Of a stretch of 64,000 nt of DNA, positions 42,026 to 53,092 are shown piece after piece; the stretch's first letter is position 1; every line of letters starts with the position of its first letter. The stretch is from NCBI GenBank assembly GCA_902728285.1, contig CACVBU010000250.1, forward strand, positions 832,145 to 896,144. The letters run 5' to 3'. The DNA is from Clytia hemisphaerica. Taxonomy: Eukaryota; Cnidaria; Hydrozoa; Leptothecata; Clytiidae. The notes beneath the pieces were generated by a model. It was given only the letters and a program-made list of their open reading frames with translations, searched no databases and had not been told where the DNA came from. The translations under genes and the position numbers were made by a program.

Positions 42026-42540
42026 ATCAAAAATATCCAAATAACAAGCATCAAATGACAAAGATCTCTCTAAAATCTTTAGAATTTATAAGAGTTTTTG
42101 ATAATTATATCCCTCCCTCCAAATAAAATGAAATAAAACCAACTGCATCTAAATAGAAGCTTATTTCTTTCTTCCAAAATTCCACACCAAGTCCGAGCTT
42201 CTTTAACTGTTTTGCAAATCTCAGCCGAGTTTTAAAATCCTTCTGCTTTAAGATTTCCTTTCTTCGTGTGCCGCGATATCCGTAACCCATGCGCTTCAAA
42301 TGACGCCTGAATGTTTGGTTTGAGACCGCTGCCTGGGTTGCTGGTAACGATGTGTGCAATCGCTTTGAAGTAAAACTGCCCTCAAAATCGCGTAGGATCT
42401 TCATCTGTCGTCTAACTACACTATAATCTCTGGTGTTGTTAATCCTTTGTGTGGGTGGGGATCGTCTCCATCAAGTGGATTCGTGCTGTGAAAGTACAAT
42501 GCCCGTCTGGGAATATCTGTGAACCCAAGGAATTCCTTTA
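42026..42540 (-). pseudogene. Tc1/mariner-like transposase fragment
   Basis: Minus-strand frames give VKEFLGFTDIPRRALYF, then after a one-base frame change FTSKRLHTSLPATQAAV, NQTFRRHLKRMGYGYRGT and FKTRLRFAKQLKKLG, and end with EISFYLDAVGF: an HTH domain followed by the first Asp strand of a DDE domain. The rest of the DDE domain is missing. The copy of this region at 59.5 kb lacks the whole 515 bp, so it entered (or the other copy lost it) after the mosaic had been duplicated. No terminal repeats were found. Confidence 0.6.
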
Positions 42541-43010
42541 CCCTTCTCGTTAGGCTTGGACCTGTCGAGGGAAGATTCAACACAATTGAAATCACCAAAA
42601 AGTAAAACTTTGTCATTTACCAAAAAAACAAGACCTGAGCTCTCTGTGAATAAGATCGAAAAATTCAGCTCGTTTACTGACTTTTTCAGCTGGTGCATAA
42701 ATACAGGCTATGAGAAAGTCTTGGTTGTTAGAGTGGAGTCTAAGAAAAGGGCATCGTCCACTTTTGTCTTTTCTGATCTCAGTGATGGAGTGCCCTGGTT
42801 TTGACAAAAAGGCGATTCCCCCAGTTTGAGGTGAGTTGATGATGTGGGAGAACTTTCATTCTCCTTTCCAGAGCTTATTTAAAATACCTTCACACTCATC
42901 GTCAAGATGAGTGTCAAGGATGCAGACGAGGTCACAATTGACAAAGCTGTAGCTCAATGCCTTTCTCTTAGACTCAGAGGATTTTATTCCTCTGACATTT
43001 AAAAAGTCTA
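42541..43010 (-). pseudogene. LINE APE-type endonuclease, copy 1, truncated
   Basis: The frame begins DFLNVRGIKSSESKRKALSY, passes LVCFLDTHLDD, GGIAFLSKPGHSITEIRK and FLIACIYAPAEKVSKRAEFF, and reaches LLFGDFNCVESSLDRSKPN (GDFN motif). An in-frame TGA follows the Lys-Gly-Glu before KFSH, and a one-base change interrupts the frame near GDFN. The C-terminal catalytic His part and the RT are missing. Confidence 0.65.
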
Positions 43011-43049
43011 GCCTAAAGAGAGCTCAAAAATAAACTATGAATAATGTAA

Positions 43050-44460
43050 AAGTTGAAATTAATTCTTCTCTGTTTGTTGGTCATGCTTCTTCTTCTTTTT
43101 CTTCTTTTTGCGTTTTTCCTTCTCTCTCTCGGTGCCTTTCTTGTCTTTCTCGACGTCTGTGGATCTTTTGTGTGTTCGTTTTTTCGACATGGTTGATACT
43201 GTTGATTGTATTGTATCGTTGGATGCGGTGCTCATTTTGTCGGAGTCGTCGGAAATGGTGCCAATCGGGTCGATGGACTTTGCACCAAGATCTAATTTTC
43301 CACCAAAATCTAACTTGTTTGGAGTGTTCAAATGAAAATTAATTTGTGTTGTTGGTTTTGTGCAAAGGGATTCGTATTGAGGTGAGGTATGAAAGGCGTC
43401 GTTGTTGGAAAGTGTCTGGTTTTGTAGTTCGATTTTCTCAGCCAGTTCCTTTTGGGATATCCTATCCCCTATGGTTCTTTCTGTTGGTCGTTTGATGATT
43501 GTTGGTGTTTAAGTTTGGACATTGTTGATAAGGTCGACAGGATTGTGTCGTTTGATGATGTGCTTTTGTCAGTGTCGTCAGAAATTGTACCAATTTGATC
43601 GATGGGTTTCCCACCGAAATCGAATGTGTTTGTGGTTTTGATATCAAATTTAATCTGGGTTGTTGTTTGATTGCAAAGGGACTCTGGTGAGTTATGGAAA
43701 GCGTCGTTGTTGGAGATTGTGGATTGTTTTTTTAGTTCGATCTTCTCGGCCAGCTCCTTTTGAAAAATGTTACCTCCTTTCGAAATTAAGTGTTCGTACC
43801 TTTTTTGTTGTTGGTCTGTCAGGGCAGAGATATCCAATGGGTCTTTTGACTGTACTTTCATTGGCTCAGTAGGGACGTCTATTGTTTTTGTCACGTTGTC
43901 GTCGTTGGTTGGGTCCGGTTCGACGTTCTCTGGAGGTCTGGTCCGAGTGTCTTTTTTCCAAAATGGCGTCTGCCAGTTGGAATCACCCTGAGGCTTTCGA
44001 CCTCAAAATTAATGAAGAAAGTTTCTGCTGGTGTGTCTTTTAAACCTACATGCCAGCCTACCAAAAATATGCCATGTTCGTTGGAGAAGCGATGCCCTAG
44101 AAATTCCACATTTTCCTTCTCAGGGAATGAATTAAAGAGTTCCTTTTCCCCACAATATGCAGGAAAGTTAGGCACGTAAAAATGTGTTGGTTTGTTGTGT
44201 TTGCCAGCTATTTTTGTACCGTTGATGGTTATGCCTTCTCGAACGAGGGTTTCAAAGTCGTGACTTGTTTTAAAAGTAAAAAGGTATCTCGAACGGAATC
44301 TACTGTCTCTTTGGATTTTGTAAATTAAGTCCTTAACAGGCATGTTGAATTTCTGAGCGAGTGTCTTGATAACAGTTGAAGAAATATCCTCAAAAGAATT
44401 GAGGTTATAAAAAATAAACGTTCTTGCCTTTCTTTCTGCAAAGCTGGTTGGCAGTTGGTC
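43050..44460 (-). pseudogene. LINE ORF1 (RRM-like, Lys-rich tail), copy 1
   Basis: From 44460 down: RTFIFYNLNSFEDISS, MPVKDLIYKIQRDSRF and RSRYLFTFKTSHDFETLV form an RRM-like RNA-binding domain; GIFLVGWHVGLKDTPAETFF follows, then a linker (KDPLDISALTDQQQKRYEH, ISKGGNIFQKELAEKIELKK) and a strongly basic tail (43059-43331, KRKKKKKKKK). Frame changes at about 43890 and 43470 divide it into three open pieces. ORF1 proteins of this kind coat LINE RNA. A 125-bp piece of the same ORF1 is found again at 48706-48830. Confidence 0.65.
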
Positions 44461-44467
44461 TTGTACT

Positions 44468-44785
44468 GTTTGCTAGAACAGATCTTAGTTCGACCACAAG
44501 TACTTCTCATATGTTATTTCATCTCAAGTTGTCCTCATAAAGGTCGACCAAAGTCGACATCCCCACTCCATCGCCCTAATTACCATGAGCTCCCTGTACT
44601 TTTTCGCAATACCGAGTTGTTGAAACAGTTCATCGTTTTTGGAACACCAGACACCGCGAATCGATATGATCAAAGCTGCATCTTTGATTTCGTCTCGACC
44701 AGTCAGATTGCGAATGTAATTGTTTATAGCGTCTGTGTTGTAGATTTGCGCTTTGTGGTCCCAGTTATGACGTAGATTGATCGTG
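44468..44785 (-). pseudogene. R2/NeSL-like LINE, extreme C-terminus, copy 1
   Basis: The minus frame reads INLRHNWDHKAQIYNTDAI, NNYIRNLTGRDEIKDAALII, SIRGVWCSKNDELFQQLGI and IRAMEWGCRLWSTFMRTT: the last about 90 residues of an RLE-type LINE polyprotein, after the endonuclease. It is 5'-truncated at about 44785, where it runs into another gene's exon, and its 3' end near 44468 abuts the APE-type LINE. Confidence 0.65.
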
Positions 44786-47210
44786 TTCAAGCAACTGCTC
44801 ATATCCGAGTTCGCTATTTTCCGAAATGGTAGAGTTGGCTAGGTGTTGTACTGTATACATTCTCTTCATGAGGTAAGCTACGGCTTGCCCAGCACTTTTG
44901 CAAACTTTCGCTTGTGCCATTGTCGTGGCCATCACCTTGACGCCAGTGTTGGTCATTATTAGTTCAACGGATTTCTAAGAAAAATGTTTTAAACTTAAGT
45001 AGATATAATCGTTCAATTTTCCCTGCTTTTCACTGAGTTATCCTTGAAAAACTTTATTAGTTTTTGATTAAATTTAACTAAATTTACAATGTGAAAGATT
45101 AAAATTTCTTTTCCTTATTCAAGCCAGTTCCTGGACATGTAAAAGTTAAAGTATTTTAAACAGAGGCAAAAATTACATTCATCAAGAAATTAAAATATTT
45201 CGTTAATTCTAGAATATAATAGAATAAACCAATCACCTGTGGTAGATGACCAGTTAGGTCATTGGCATTAGATGCATGCTCTTCCAATTGCTCTTCTACT
45301 GTAGAGTTGAGTTAAAAGAAGGTATTTAATAAATGTATTTGAAAGATTTGTTCATTTTAGGAAAGTGTCAAACTACTAAGGGCCTATTTGTTTCATCACT
45401 ATTTTTGCTATGTTTACTACAAGTGCACTCGATTCAATTTTTTCTGTCCAGATCTGTAGCACTTTTTGTAAATAAACTTGCAAACTCCCTTTTAGCAAAA
45501 ATAATAAAAACATCAACCTTCTGCAAGCAAAGTAAAGTTTGCAATTTATTCACAGTAAAAATTGCATCTGAAATTAGACTGGATGATACTTTCTTAGCCT
45601 GATTGCCGATTTTAAACCAATAAAATTAGAGAAGTGAAGAGCTGAAACTGTAGCTTGCTCCACGCACGGGTTTATATCTGAAATCAAAATAGCAGTTGTT
45701 TTCATAATGGCGGGATGGTGGTCACACAACCGTAAATAAACAGTGGATTGAAAATTACTTTTCAAAATTCGAAGTACAACCAGGGATCATAAAGATGGCA
45801 GACAACAAAACTTGCAATATTTACTATCATTTTCAAAGTTTTCATGGAATTTCATAGCACTTTTAGCAAATAGCATCTACAGCATTTATAGTAAGTGAAA
45901 CAAATAGGCCCTAAGTAAAAAGTTGATCAAAGAAAACGTCTTTTATACGAAAGAATCCTAACCCAACTTTGAGAATTGACCGTTTTTCAAAGTTTTTAAA
46001 TTTTTCAACATTATGCGCCTTTAAGGTAATATGCTGAGTAAAAGGTGACTGAAAGGACTACATACCTTTAGTCTGCTTTAGTATAAGATGGATCACAGTG
46101 TCCTCAGGGGTCTCACCCCCCTTTACTCAGTCTCCCCCCAAAAAAAATTATTAAAAAATAACAGCCACACTCATTTCAAAACTTTTAGCTCCAAGTAAAA
46201 AAGGGAGCGAAAGACACCATATAGACTATCTTGATCACCTAGACAACTTAATTAAACTTAGCATTAGGAATTAATCTTACATGATTTAACAATAGTCAGC
46301 TTTTAGCTGGTTGTGCTTGTCTGATAATGCACGGCAAGAACTTTGGTGATAAATACAAGTCTCTTCTTGGGATGTGGGAGGAGCTTCAATGTTTGACATG
46401 TTTGACTCTTTTGGCTGATAGGTTGGTGAATGGGGGGGGGGGGTTCCAAAGTTTGTGATGTTGATATGTGTAGATCAGGTTGATAGCTTGGCAAAGTTAT
46501 TCCAGCAGCAATAGAGGATGACCCTTGATAATCCACGGTCGACGATGTTGATTGCTCTGTTGAGATCATATATTGTTGGAGTGTGTTATATTTTTGTTTC
46601 GAAATGCTTGATGTTATCTGGCTTCTCTCTTCTCGTCTCTTTTTTGCATTATTCAATTTTTCGACAGCTCTCAAAAACCATTCGACAAATAATTATCACC
46701 AGGTTTTTACTCAAAAAAAATACACCCAATTTTTTCATAAGGTATACCCGGTCGAAAATCTTTTGGTGCTGTTGAAGAAAAAAATGTTTGCAACTTTAAA
46801 TTTTTGATATCATTTACCTTGGAGAACAACACTGGACTTGTTTTCTGCGAACCTGATTCGGTATCCAATATCTGAATGAAAGAAATGAGTTTCTCAGGAA
46901 ATAACTTGAAGTATTATAAGAAAAATTGCAAATTGAAATTACTCACACGCTAACATTTTTTAAACGTGTTAAAATATTTTAGACAAATATGGGTAATTCT
47001 GGTACACTTGAGACAACAATTCAGTGACATTACAGTATTTCTCATAGTTTCCTCCTCACCCTTTTTGCTGGTGGATTTGCTCTTTGGGGGGGGGGAGTGG
47101 TGCCAAAGGAAAAATGGAAATCCACGAAATGGAAATCTAATATCTGCTTTTACCTGATTTTGGCTTTCTGTTTGAAATTGGTTTCTAATTGGTTGAAAAA
47201 TGGCCAATGT
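44786..47210 (-). pseudogene. Host-like gene remnant with BEN-like C-terminal segment
   Basis: Minus exons: 47154-47210 (TLAIFQPIRNQFQTESQNQ), 46818-46871 (ILDTESGSQKTSPVLFSK), a Lys-rich then Ser/Gln-rich part within 46303-46700 (FLRAVEKLNNAKKRREERSQ), 45237-45298 (EEQLEEHASNANDLTGHLPQ) and 44786-44974 (KSVELIMTNTGVKVMATTMA ... AVAYLMKRMYTVQHLANST). The first two join in phase 0. The last part recalls a BEN domain (hydrophobic helix followed by LANST), a DNA-binding fold of chromatin proteins, but this is tentative. It is cut off by the LINE end at about 44785. The frame around 46700 is broken beside a run of eight T. Confidence 0.45.
45299..46302. other. Intron or intergenic DNA, nothing recognised
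   Basis: No exon, RNA gene or repeat was supported. A C-rich patch (CACCCCCCTTTACTC, near 46115) resembles the C-rich elements at 12.8 and 13.8 kb. Confidence 0.3.
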
Positions 47211-48095
47211 CTGATGAAATCAAAAACAATATTTTTATAATGTTAGAGGCTTTCCAAAAATAGTGGTGATTCAGGATTACACGTGTAATACGAATATATA
47301 TGTTCAATGTAAGTGCTAGTGTTTATTTTGTTATAAATGGCTCGGTTATATGTTTACGATCTTCAATGTTTAGTTTATACAGAAATGTTTCAAAATTATA
47401 ATGTCCAGTAAGTGTTCGTCTATACGGTTGAAATGTTTCAATGAATAATATGTACAATAAATGTCTTTGTAAATCTGTAAAGAATATAATCATAGTTTTA
47501 GGGTAATTCCATCTCAAGTCATCCAGGGCATGTAACCCTTACATCTCAGATTTCTTTGAAATTTTTACCTGTGAAAGTTATCAATGAGAAATGAAAATCC
47601 TGAAAATTTCAGCCTCATACCTTTTTTAGTATCCAGGATATCGCCATCTGAAATTTTGCCCATTTTTGCCTTGCGTCCCTAAATCTGCCATTTTGAATTT
47701 AGGTTTTCTGTAAAATTTCCTGAATGAAGAATGCTACAGGGCTGAAATATTGGATTTCGGGTAATTTTGAGTTGATGAATTCGAAAAGGCACTTAAAACC
47801 ATCAAAAATAAAGTTTTTACATGCTATAGATCCGTTTTAATTCTTCTCCCGTGGTAGACCATGTGACCAAAGAAGGGGCATGGCAATTTTTTTTGGGAAA
47901 ATTTTTTTTTCCATCTGAATTTGGAGTACTTGAACTGCAATTTGACCAAAAAACTAAGAATGTTCTCTTTTAGATCAGTCATAATCAAAGATCAATATTT
48001 TTTAAAGGTTCAAATGGGGAAAACTAGCAAATTTTTCTTACACATAACGATTGTAATTTACAATGAAGTATTGAAAATAGAACTCAAAGAAAATT
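47211..48095. other. Non-coding AT-rich stretch, nothing recognised
   Basis: No protein-like frame or repeat was seen. The 62-codon plus frame at 47921 lacks support. Confidence 0.3.
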
Positions 48096-48705
48096 CTAAA
48101 CCTTGTTAACAAAACAATCATATGAAAAGATAATATTAACACGATCTTTCTCTGAAATTTCATACATTCTTCCGGTTGTTGTTGCTTGTGTCTCAATACA
48201 AGCTAGAATCCATTTTATTGGTACTAGACACTTATCTTGTTTAGTAGGCCGGTAAAAGTTCTTACGAGATCCACGAGGGTGTAAAAATTCAATCCATACA
48301 TCTTGCTTATTCATGTCATTTTTTGTAATCGTTCCTACACCCACCAAAAGTCTCCATAAACACATGCAACATAGCTAAAGTTTTTCAAGGAGGCAATATC
48401 AATCTGCTCAAATACCTTTAATCTAAAATAAAAAAGAATGGAGTTGTTATCCTCACTTGTCAACTTTTTTGTCAAGGTACAAATTGATGGCTTTTTCTTG
48501 TTCCTGGAACAGTATCACCAGCATCAAAACGTTTTTTCAATTCTTCTCTAACTACCTTCATTTCCTCTTGGCTTATCCCAACAAAATGTATGTCCTTTAA
48601 TTCGGTTACACACAAATCTAGCATTGCTTCATAATCTAGTATTTGGTTTTTCAGTGGTCTTTGCAAGCTCCTTTTTGCTACATGTCTCTTAACTATTTCT
48701 ATTCC
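48096..48705 (-). pseudogene. C-terminal part of a transposon-type protein
   Basis: Two minus exons. The upper (about 48478-48705) reads DYEAMLDLCVTELKDIHFVG, EEMKVVREELKKRFDAG and VPGTRKSHQFVP. The lower (48096-48430) reads IDIASLKNFSYVACVYGDFW, a one-base frame change, then VWIEFLHPRGSRKNFYRPTK and a C-terminal tail. GTR.xHxFvP followed by YVACVYDG.WWVG and V.FMHP.G...F.WP is, from memory, the end of a recurrent transposon-encoded protein of fish and cnidarians. The GT-AG intron between them spans about 48430-48477. Confidence 0.5.
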
Positions 48706-48830
48706 CCACAATATGCAGGAAAGTTAGGCACGTAAAAATGTGTTGGTTTGCTGTGTTTGCCAGCTATTTTTGTACCGTTGATGGTTATGCCTTCTCGAAC
48801 GAGGGTTTCGTGACTTGTTTTAAAAGCTGT
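48706..48830 (-). repeat. Small fragment of LINE ORF1 (duplicate of 44152-44275)
   Basis: CCACAATATGCAGGAAAGTT, AGGCACGTAAAAATGTGTTG and CCTTCTCGAACGAGGGTTTC match the ORF1 of the LINE at 43-44.4 kb with a few changes and a 6-bp gap. It sits at the N-terminal edge of the transposon-type protein. Confidence 0.8.
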
Positions 48831-49500
48831 TTTATTTCTGTCAACTCCTGATGGATAGCTTGACTTCAACTGAATTTGTTACGTCGTGTCCTCGTTAAAT
48901 GAGTTTGTTAGCATCTTAGAAGCCATTTCTATCGGTTTACTTATTCGAGCTTGGCAGGACGTCAAATGGACAAATTCGTAATTCTGCGGTATCATCTCCT
49001 CTTGAATCATGTTGTTTTTGTGGTCCTGAAAGCACAAAATAGTATTCCAATTTATTAAATTTGACAAAGAAAGTGATAACCCGTCGAGATTCAAAAGCTG
49101 CACATACTATCATATTCAGAACTGAAAGACTTTAACGTAAATAAATAATATTACCTTAACAGCTTACTTTAATTTGGCGAAAATCAATTCGTTCTTTTCC
49201 ATCGTGTTTTTGCTTCTTGTTTTCAACCTGTTCACATCAAGCTCCAAGTGCTCTTGAACGTACATAAGTTGAACACTTTTTCTTCGGTTATTTTCCTCAA
49301 TTGATGAGCCACAATAAAGCAAGAAACACTACAATTGAACCCATCAGTTTTTACTCTCGTGCTAGTAGCCGTGCCACAAGAGATAAAAATTTTAACTCCA
49401 TTCAGATTTTTCAATGCGTTGTCAAGTTTGGTTTGGATTTTCTTAACTTCAACATTCATGCCTTGTAATGGGTGTAATGCTCTGCACACGATAACCTGGT
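48831..49500 (-). pseudogene. Possible upstream exons of the same transposon-type protein
   Basis: The minus frame at 49232-49489 (VEVKKIQTKLDNALKNLNGV, ISCGTATSTRVKTDGFNCSV) and that at 48889-49103 (EFVHLTSCQARISKPIEMAS) have protein-like composition and donor or acceptor sites at their ends (for example CTTAC at 49155), but I do not recognise them and cannot join them with certainty to the 48.1-48.7 kb exons. Confidence 0.3.
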
Positions 49501-49938
49501 CGACATCAAAAATCTATAAGACAACAGAAGATAACAGGGAAAAAATTGGCATTTTCATAACATTCATAGGTCAATGCACAGACTAGAAAATTAGAAAAAT
49601 ATAGAACCCCTATATCATTTTCTATAGGTCAATCATTGAAATGAGTTATCAATCTCAAGATAAAAAGGGTGTGGCAGGACCTAAGAACAACTTAGACTTC
49701 TCCCTAATTTCCCAGCAATTAGATACTTAAAGTTTTAAAAGAACGAAGTATCATACTATTGAAAAATTCTCAGTTCATTGCACAGAATAGAAAAAAAATA
49801 TATAGAACCCCTGTATCGTTTTCTTTAGTAGCCACTTTCACGGCGCGCTCGCTGTGCTGCAAATTTGTTTTTGTGGGGACGGGATTTTCATAATGGCGGC
49901 ATTTCAACTTTCGATTTCAGTCGAGACACTGCAAAGCA
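49501..49938. other. Promoter or intergenic region upstream of the SWIM-YqaJ gene
   Basis: Contains a direct repeat of about 50 bp, AGAAAATTAGAAAAATATAG at 49585 against AGAATAGAAAAAAAATATAT at 49784, each followed by AACCCC and (A)T(A/C)(T/G)TTTTCT. No coding segment. The gene's 5' untranslated region probably begins in the last 100 bases. Confidence 0.35.
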
Positions 49939-51863
49939 ATGGCGGGAGCTGCAGTTTCTGGCTTCACAAAGGAAACTGCAGCCAGATGGTTGGCTGATTT
50001 AGGAGTGGCTTGTTCTGGAACCAAAGAAGAATTAATTTCTCGAATAAAAACATTCAAAAAATACCCAAAACTTGTATCGAAACTGCAGAAAAGAGCTAAG
50101 AGGAACTACAAATTTTCATGCAGCCTTGACCCCACTGCCATACCAGCCCCTTCAGTAGCCTGGAAAGGTGATGATACACACTACCCAAAGCTTACAGAGA
50201 CAATAATTCAAAAGTACATGGACCATAAGAGGGAAGGAAACAAAGGACAACTGGAAAAAGGCTATCGAATGCTTCAAAGCAGAAAGATTGTGTCAGTAAA
50301 AACTCACACAGAAACTGGACAATACTCCTATGTCAGGGGAATGATGAAGAAGTCCTATGGTACCGTAGAATTTTTTTCAAGGGAGACACTCCCGTTAAAG
50401 CAAATTGTGAATGTCCTGTAGGAACTTGTGGACTTTGTTGCCATGTGATTGCTTTATTACTATACCTGAAGCACTTCAAGGAAAGTGGGAAAAAAAATTT
50501 AGAATTAACCTGCACACAACAACTCCAGAAATGGCATAGACGTTCTAATTCAGTCCCCATGATTGAATTGGCGAAGTTAAAATTAAAATCAGCCAAGAAG
50601 AAACGAAAAATAAGCCCTGCAGATCCTTCAAACCCACGTCAAAAAAGGGATGTTACAACAATGATTGAAAATATAAAAGATAAACTGTCATCACTCCCTC
50701 CAGTAACACCTCATTTTTATTCAGTTTTGTCAAAATCACAAGTTGGACGTAAAAGTTCAGTAGGGGGTTATCTTTGTCACAAGTACAATTTCAACACACA
50801 GGCTGATCATGATTATCTTGAAAATGACAAATATTACAACATTCAGAATTCAGCACAGAAAAAGCTGAAGGTGATTGAAGAAAAAATTGACCAATCATAC
50901 AATTCTAATTCCAATGTAATCACATCTTTGAATGAAAAACAGTGTGAAAAAACTATTGAAAATGAAATTCTTACACTTAAGACTGCCTAGAAATAAACAA
51001 AATTGAATTTACAAGTGTTTATGAAAATGATGTTAACTACAAGTCGTTGCAAAATACTATTCATTCCCAGGAAACAAAAGAAATTAAAATCGACGTTAGT
51101 TTCTTACAAGCACCAAAACCTACAGCAAGCAACTACATTGAAACAGAGCAAAATATCCCAGAACGGCTTGAGATTAGAAAATTTCGAATAACTGGCTCAA
51201 GAGTGCCTGTACTCCTTGGTTTGAAGGGCAAGAAAAAATTTGACAGTTATTGTGAAAAATGGAAAAACTGAAAGAAATTTATCTTATATTCCAAATATTG
51301 CTAGAGGACATAAATTTGAAAATGATGGAATAAAGTATTTTGAAAGAGTGTCCAAATCTACGACCGAAAAGTGTGGCTTTTATACCCATCCATCCAAGAA
51401 GAGCTTCGGTGCAAGCCCGGACGCCCTTGGACCAGATGGGATTTTAGTTGAAATTAAAACACGTGCAAAACTTAAAGATGAATCGAAACAAAAGCCTTTA
51501 GAGAATTTCAATTCTTGTCCAGAGTATTATGTTCAGTGTCAATTGCAAATGGCATGTACCGATGCACATACTTGTATATTAGTGTCGTACAACCCTGATT
51601 CTGACACCGGTAACTGTTTCGCTATCTTGAGGAATCAAAAACTATTCGACATTATTTTAGACGTTTGTGACTCTATTTTATTTAATCGCCCAATTTTAGA
51701 CTGGTTTGAGGAAGACGAGTTAAAAGACATCGGTGAAAGTTTGACTTGGAAAAAAAATCTTGAATATGGAGATCTAGACACTCTTCGAGTATATATAAAA
51801 AATTTGGTAAAAAATATCAAGATTGTAGAATTCTACGATGAAATTGATATGATGATTATCTAA
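49939..51863 (+). pseudogene. SAP - SWIM zinc finger - YqaJ-type nuclease gene with three frame breaks
   Basis: ATG at 49939 (MAGAAVSGF). Residues 9-45 form a SAP motif (KETAARWLADLGVACSG, KEELISRIKTF). After SVAWKGDDTHYPKLTE and a central helix, the SWIM finger reads CECPVGTCGLCCH (CxC..CxH), followed by a Lys-rich linker and VTPHFYSVLSKSQVGRK. The C-terminal domain is YqaJ/lambda-exonuclease-like: RKFRITGSRVPVLLG, RGHKFENDGIKYFE, GASPDAL, LVEIKT and YYVQCQLQMACT give the PD-(D/E)xK pattern. Frame breaks lie at a T7 run near 50376, near 50980 and near 51265; all three domains are otherwise well kept, so the gene is either recently dead or mis-assembled. It appears intronless. Such proteins are widespread in invertebrates and may be transposon-borne; DNA-end processing is the inferred activity. 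Confidence 0.75.
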
Positions 51864-51976
51864 AATTTTAATAGATGTATTATACTGTATAAAAAAATAT
51901 CAAGATTGTAGAATTCTACGATGAAATTGATATGATGATTATCTAAAATTTTAATAGATGTATTATACTGTATAAA
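51811..51976 (+). repeat. Exact 83-bp tandem duplication over the 3' end of the YqaJ gene
   Basis: The 83-bp unit from ATATCAAGATTGTAGAATTC to GTATTATACTGTAT occurs twice without visible change. It covers the last codons, the TAA stop and the start of the 3' untranslated region; AATAAA follows the second copy at about 51975, a possible polyadenylation signal. Identity suggests a recent event or an assembly artefact. Confidence 0.9.
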
Positions 51977-53092
51977 TAAATGACAGCTTTCTAAGTAGTA
52001 GTCTTTATTTCTGCTTATTAGGTTTGCAACGTTCCAGGTATTATAACCCTGATACCACTAGTAGTTCTTATTTCAACTTATTAGGGTTAAGCCGTGTAGG
52101 GGCACTTAATAGACCTTTTTTTTCGAATTCTACCCTAACTAGTCTGAACCAAGTTAGGAAAAGTACTAAAATGGCATAAAAAGGCCAACTTGGTGAATGA
52201 GGGTAGCTGGCTGAATATTGTTTGGAGAATGATAAATGTTAATGCAAATAAATGGAAGCTATAAAATTAGTAGTCATTATTTCCACTTATTAGGTTTGCA
52301 ACGTTCCAGTATTATTTATACCCTTATACCAATACGCCTTTTATGGAAAAATATATACCCTTACTAAATGGTTGACACAGAATCTAGCGCTAACCCTTTG
52401 CTTGGTTTTCTTCTGTCATTTGATTGGCCAGAACATGATTCCTTGCAGGTCTATTGTTATAATTTTTGATAAAACGGAAAGAAATACAAAGTTGTTTGAA
52501 AATAATTATCTGTACATTTTGTTGAATTTTCTATTGATTTGGAACTTTCATTTACAGCTGCCAATATAAAAAGGAAAAAAAAAATTATCAAAAACAAATA
52601 TATATGTTTTATATGCCAGATCAGATGACAAGAGTCACTACTCGTTAACGGTAAAAAGATTAGAAGAACCTGATAATATATTCAAGATAGAGATTGTCAT
52701 TGGTTTCATTGAAAAATTGAAAAAGTACCTGGTCGCTTTAAATATATTCCAAGTTTATCCAACAAGAGACCAATTTGGCTTCTAAATCCGGGAAATTGGC
52801 TTTTTTAAACGTGTTGTAACGTCAAAAGCGAGTCCACCAAAGGTTTTGTTCGCTTGGAATTGAGCACGACAGCCCTAATAAATTCCATTTCCGTCAAATG
52901 CATAATTGTAGTATAGATTTTGATGTAATCCTAAAAGGTAAGTTAAATTTCCAAATAATATTTGTGCTTGGTATTTTTCCAATCAATAATTGAAGCATAA
53001 CGTAGTGAACTATTGAATGAGCTTCCATGCGTGAGAAATGTTTTACGTTGTTCAAACATAACTAGGTGATTCTCAAATGTGTTACTCTCGGG
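51977..53092. other. Intergenic; direct repeat of about 60 bp at 52003 and 52268
   Basis: TAGTAGTCTTTATTTCTGCT followed by TATTAGGTTTGCAACGTTCC at 52003, and TAGTAGTCATTATTTCCACT followed by TATTAGGTTTGCAACGTTCC at 52268, are 265 bases apart, with a third partial copy at 52060. No gene is supported. The 65-codon frame at 52372 has no features. Confidence 0.5.

Larger units (their letters stand above)
42541..44460 (-). mobile_element. LINE 5' half, copy 1: RRM-type ORF1 and APE endonuclease, no RT
   Basis: Reading down the minus strand: an RRM-like ORF1 head, a Lys-rich ORF1 tail, then an AP-endonuclease-like domain that stops at 42541, before any reverse transcriptase. The order ORF1-APE fits an APE-type LINE. 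It borders an R2/NeSL-like LINE end on one side and the Tc1-like fragment on the other. The copy at 59528-60793 stops at the same APE position. Confidence 0.7.
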
